Assembly: GCA_019914945.1 (NCBI GenBank)
Contig: CM034099.1
Coordinates: forward strand, 10,243,001 to 10,307,000
Reading direction: 5' to 3'
Length of the DNA stretch: 64,000 nt
Source of the DNA: Typha latifolia
Lineage: Eukaryota > Streptophyta > Magnoliopsida > Poales > Typhaceae
Position numbers and translations under genes: made by a program. Below the pieces are notes generated by a model. That model saw nothing but the letters and a program-made list of their open reading frames with translations. It ran no database searches and was not told the origin of the DNA. This document shows, piece by piece, positions 41,710 to 47,700 of the stretch (positions within the stretch are counted from its first letter, which is position 1; each line of letters starts with the position of its first letter).

Positions 41710-44700
41710 CTTCCTCCTTCACCGACGGAGTCGTCACCGTGGAATCGGCCACGGCGGAGCATCGCCGCCCGGCGAGACCACCACACGACTCCCTCGTAAG
41801 CCCTCTTCCACCCCTCTAATTTAATTAAAGATTAAATAGGTAAATCCGAAATACCTAATTTGCGGAATTCGGCCTCGTCGGCAAATCTGGCCGGCCGGCG
41901 GCTTCGAGTCGCAACCGCATCGTCACCGGAGGCTTCGTGCTTCAAGCCAGTTGTCGGAGATGTCTTCTACGAGGCCCTCGTGGCTCTGATCGGCGTTGGA
42001 TTTCGCATCGGCCATCGGTGCTGAGTCTTCCTCCACCTCGTGAGGACGACAGAGGAAGGGTGAGAGGGAGAGGAGAGGTTGAGGGTGGTCATGAAGGGGT
42101 CGCCGGCGAGAGGTCGCCGGCGGTCACCCTCTCCCTCAGCCATCTTCTCGCGTCGGTCGCGGGGGAGAAAAGGGTTGGCTGGGCTCGGGTTTCACCCGAG
42201 CCAACCACCTTTTCCTTTTAAGTCGGGTTCGGTTCGGGTTTGGATTTCGGATCCACAAACCCGAACCGAACCACTTAAATTGGTGGGCTGCGGGTTAGCC
42301 CGAGCCCAATTCAATTAATTCGGCCGGGCCTCGGCCCAATCCGATTTAGTTGATTTCTTTTGGATTGGGTCGGGCCAGCAGCCCAGCCCAATTGATTTGG
42401 GCTTATTTTAGCCCAAATTAATTATTCTTAGGTTAAATTGTATAAACATTTTTAATAATTGTTTTGATTAAAAAAAATGATATTGTTATTTGTTATTTAA
42501 GGTGGTGATTTTTAGTACGTGGGCTAGAGATTTGAGATTTTGGTTGTCTTGCCTAGACTCAGGTGAGTGGGTTCACTCACGTGTTTATTTTATTGTATTT
42601 TGTATTTTTGCCAGACCATGTAAATCTTCTACGTGCAAATTATTTATTTCACCCTCATGTGTAAAAATTTAATTGCTTTATTTTCGTGTGCATTTAATTA
42701 ATATATTCAAGTGCATCACCATACCATACTTCGTGCTAATATTGAGAATTTTGAAAAGAAAATGAGACTAGTATTGTTATGACTTAGAGAACAAAGTCCG
42801 GTTTTCCGTGGTGACTCAAGTCTATTTGAAAGTCCAGGGAAAGTCCTAAATTAGATCACTGCGGTGACTTTCTTAGGTGACTCACGGCGGGGTTAGGGAA
42901 CAAATCCTAGGAAAATGAGAAAATTTCCTAGGTGACTCTAACTTCTCTCAACGGTTAGAGGAAAAGACAGAGTGTGTTGATCACGGGGTGATACCCTCGA
43001 TGACCCTAACCGGATCGGCTACGAAGAAAAGTCCCGAGCGTCATCTCGAGGTGACTTCTAGTTGATGTGGATCCACGGGGTTTAAACCCGTTGAGACATA
43101 TGACATTTTAAATATCAAAAGATGTTGATATGTGGAAAACATGCAAGGTTACAAATTGTGACATTTCTCTATTGTTATCTTGTTATTATTTAGAGAGCAT
43201 GCATATTGCATATTATGATATTGTTACTTTTTGTTTAATTTACTCAGCATTAATATGCAGTAAAAATTTATTTGGTTCGAGTGGATTCCACTCACTGAGC
43301 TATAGTTGTTGGCTCACGAGTTCTATTGTTTTTTTTTTGTATTTGTTTATTTATTTCAGGTAATAGTCAGCGGGGCGCCTGAGCGTGATGTACCCGGATT
43401 CCACCTCCACCACTTAGGATCCACCCATTTACCTTTCCGCTCTTTTAGATTTTGTGCTTTAGATATAGAAGTTTTATTTTAGTTTATTTTAGTTTAGAGA
43501 CTTAAAAACATTAACATTGTTTTTTTTTTATTGCATTTTAGTAATAAAGTATTTTTTTTTAAAATAAGCAATTTCTCATTTTAATTATTTATCTTATTAT
43601 CGTATACGTAGAGAGTATTGTTAAGGCTTCGTGCATCTCAAGCATATTGAGATGCATGGCCGGTCATGATTCCTAATTTGGGTCGTGACAAAGGCCCCCT
43701 TGCCTATTGGGTTAGGTTTGAGCCTAACCCAATACCTCCAGCCTAGCTCATTTAGGGCTATTTGGACCTTATAATCCTGTTTATCTATTTCCAATTGATT
43801 AATTAGCCTAACCCTCCCGTAATGACAATTTATTATCATGTGAATTTTAGGATAACATAGGACTTACCCTAGGAGACCCTTGACTCATGTATATGCCTAA
43901 ATATAAATTCTCTAATAAGATAATTAATTCTATTAGTTCGCTAATCTTACGTATGGCTTTACTTGCGTGAATTAATAGGATTGAAACCGCATGAGGAGGA
44001 TTTTGGGATTCCGAAGGAGCCGGCTAGCTGACGAGATTTAGTGTACTGTGGAGACCCCTAGGCGAGTAGAGTTGATACAAGTCTAGAATAATATAGTTAC
44101 AGTTATTATACCTTCCATGATATTGTAAGAATGTTAGTATTAGTACATGCATTTAGTGTACTATGATTTATCTTGACATGTGCAGTTATTGATAGATTAC
44201 TCATCATGATATTATGAGAATGCTAGCATATGTATTAGTAATGATGCTCTACATGTATCTTGTATGATATACTTTTGCATAAATATCTGTTGTGAATATA
44301 GAATATAATGATCATAATGACTATGACATGCCTTATACACTCAGACACTGCACCACTTTCACCTATCATTAGTATGATGCTCTACATATTATGAGAATGC
44401 TAGCATATGTATTAGTAATGATGCTCTACATGTATCTTGTATGATATAATTTTGCATAAATATCTGTTGTGAATATAGAATGTAATGATCATAATGACTA
44501 TGACATGCCTTATACACTCACAGACACTGCACCACTTTCACCTATCATTAGTAGTCAAGTTCTGACTAGGCAGTGCCCCTACTCACTCAGCCCGGGGTTA
44601 AGAGTAGAGTGTATCTTATATGACTATACTATTAGCGGCCTACACCTGAGGTTGGGAGCCTGTATGGCGTTCAGATAATTATATAGCATAATCAGAACTA

Positions 44701-47700
44701 TATTATAATGATAGAAGAACATGATTGTGAGGCAAGGATATATCTCTAGCGGTACCCGACGACGTAGGGTTAGGGCGTCCGTTGATGAGCCGAGGGCTCC
44801 CGATTCTCCCGCTGAGGGCGGTGATGATTTAAAGAGAGTGAGATATGGACTTACGACCGGCGTCCTTAGTCTGATGGCCACAGACAATCGGTCACATGTA
44901 GTGCCACTATACACGTGTAGGTGGCATTACCGCTAGATGTGTATATATCCCCTCCTCGATGTATGAAATGATGGATGGTTATGTGATGGATGATTTTCTT
45001 GAGAGTATTTACCCTGTGTGGTAAATAGCTCGGTGAGCTATGATAAATATGATTAATGCCTTAGTAGGCATGAGATGACTAAACTACTTTTTTATTGCTA
45101 TGCCTAACATGTAAACACTATGATTGAGATTTGTTTGAATAAGAGATTGTATCAAGCCGTCTACATCTGTGTGGACTTATCCTGATACGTTTATGAACTA
45201 ACATGTTCCAGGATAGTGACTGGTAATTTTTATCGATTGCATTGATTTAGTAACTCATGGTAAATCATTTCAATAAGCATATTGTTATTGCTAGCAAATA
45301 TAGGCATACATTGGATATGCACATGTGATTTTATTATTTTAGATTATATGGATCCTACTCGCTGGGCTGGGAGCTCACCACCTCTTGGTGGCATTATTTC
45401 AGAGCTAGGGAATGCAGGTGCGGGTAACGAGGAGTAGCTGCCTTTCTATTTCAGTATGTCTATTAGTTGTATTGAGCCCCTGCGAGGGCGTTATAATTGA
45501 CGATGTATTTTGGACTTTAGTATTATATTTTGGATGTGTATCTAGAAGGCTTGTTGTGGCCTGTGGAACTTGTATCCGGACTCTTATGGTTGAGTTTGTT
45601 TATGGTGAATTTATGCTGTTGTGTGCCTTGTGAAATCCTAGTACTGACAGGTCATGTAATACACTGTGTGGGGGGATTTACCCACGCAGTTTACATGTGT
45701 ATTTGGAGGTTTGGGTGTTTCATGCATCATAGAACATAATAATTTTTTTTTGAGAGTGATTGTAACATTTATGCACTCAATATTCTTTCAAGGCCATGTT
45801 GAGCAACCTCTACGAATCTATTACAATCTAAGTCATTTAAAAGAGCATTTGGCAAAACAAAAAATTGAACAACATACTAAATTAGTGATAACCTGGTGGA
45901 AAATATATTAATGAAATAAGTCACCAATCAAATGATTTTCCCGTCAAAGTGCATTCAAAAAGATATGGAAAGTGCGTATTAACCTGCTCTCTCAGACTCA
46001 AGCTCCCCAGCAGACATAATGATTGGCTCAACTCCCATTGCTCGAAATATCAGTTCAGTTTGAAATGTTTTTCCTTGGCCTTTCCCACCCCAAATACCTA
46101 CATAATAGAAGTATAAATTTTAGAGTTACCTTTATAAAGTCATTTTTGCAGCATTACAGCAATCTGAAATTTTCTGTAACTAAAGTGTAACTTGAATATC
46201 ACTTGAAAAAGCAGGAAATGTCTTCCTATATAAGTATCTAGAATCATGTTTAAAATCAAGACATTAAACAAATAAGACTTCTTCAAATGCAAAGGAGACT
46301 CAAAAAAACATCTCCTTTTCTATCACAATATTACCTAATATCAGAGGGACTTTGATGTTAAGAAGATGTGCAATGTAGTTCTTCACAATGTGGCATGCTG
46401 CAAAAAAGATAATATTTAATTAAAAATATGATGGTGGAATATTAAACCTGACTAATCAACAAACTTAACTAAAAGCAGGGTTTGCAAGTATATATTACTC
46501 ATCCTGGATTAAGTACAGAGCTCTGAACTAATTTAGACAACATTACTATAGTTCTATCTGTCGGAAGCTGCACCCACTGTTAACTCCCAAAGATGCTTTC
46601 CCACAAACCACTAATTCAGTTATCACCTAAATAACGCCAACACTCTCATGCCATATGCCAAGTTGTAGTTCTTGTAGAAACTTATAGGAATTTAAAAGGT
46701 TCAGTGACTGGAAAGATTAATATAATGTCCTTAAAAAGGGATTGATTATCAGCAGCAATTTTTATTCTCCATTGTTTGTCAGCAATCCTAACTTAGCAGT
46801 TTCGGAGATAAATGTATAAGTAGTTGTTGCTATTAGCACCATAGTAGTAGCACTAACAAAGAACAGTTGACCTAGCAGACCTGATCGAGATTGCAGAAAA
46901 TTCTACGCATATTTCCAGTAATGGAAGAAGATCTAAGAGTATGGAAGAAGATCTAACTTGTTTAGGAATTAGAATCCATATTCAATTGATTTGGACTTTC
47001 AAAGTTAATTTTACTTTGATTTGAGACTAACATAGTTTTAGATGTGCTTATTCTAGTTTAAATTGGTTGTTTTGGTAACTAAGTTGTTTTGTATCAGTTT
47101 GAGCCCATAATTACTCTCTTATGGTTAGATTGCACAGGTTTAAATTTCATGGGAAGCAATCATAAATCAAAGGTGTCGTGGGGTAAGGAACCAAAAAAAT
47201 GCCTTCGAATAATATCAAAGCTGCTCCTGAGGTTTCAAATTTTGACAGGAGTGAAACACATGAGAAGTAATGCACCTTATTTTCTGCCCTTCACACAAGA
47301 CAACCATGGTGTAATGCCCTCTAGGAGGAATCTGGATGCCTCTTCTTTCTTTCCCTTCTCTTATTTCATTCTCTTCCTTTCCTTTTTTCTGTTTTACTTC
47401 TAGAACAATCTGGGAGTGTCAGGTATGTCCTGTCTTTAGAATACTACAAATCAAAAGGAAGAAGTTGCTAGAAGTTGAAATCAGTGCCAATTCAGATTTT
47501 GCAAATCTCAATCAGAGTACCTGATAACCTCTTTAACCATGCCAAAATTGGTTGTAACCATTGGCTGATACGATCTTCTCTTTGGGGCTAAGGCTCTGAT
47601 ACCAGCTTGATACGATCACACCTCTGGCTATGGAGCTCTGATACCAGCTTGATACGATCTCTCCTTTAGGGCTAAAGATCGATCTTTTCTAATTCTCAGA

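Larger units (their letters stand above)
40708..45722 (+). mobile_element. outer solo LTR, interrupted by a second solo LTR
   Basis: Begins TGTAACACCCC and ends GGGTGTTTCA, an imperfect inverted pair. Flanked by TGCAT at 40703-40707 and 45723-45727. Without the nested insertion (41485-43690 plus 5 bp) it is about 2.8 kb. It contains a TGATGCAC/GTGCATCA dyad at 40740-40768, a block of GGGCTGC repeats (41296-41484) and a 177-bp tandem duplication (44274 and 44451). The GATCCTACTCGCTGGGCT stretch near 45351 is typical of plant gypsy LTRs. No internal region. Confidence 0.88.

Noticed and set aside
45830..45880. [10 protein letters not shown], similar to the hAT BED finger
   Set aside because: About ten residues only, no flanking hAT similarity.
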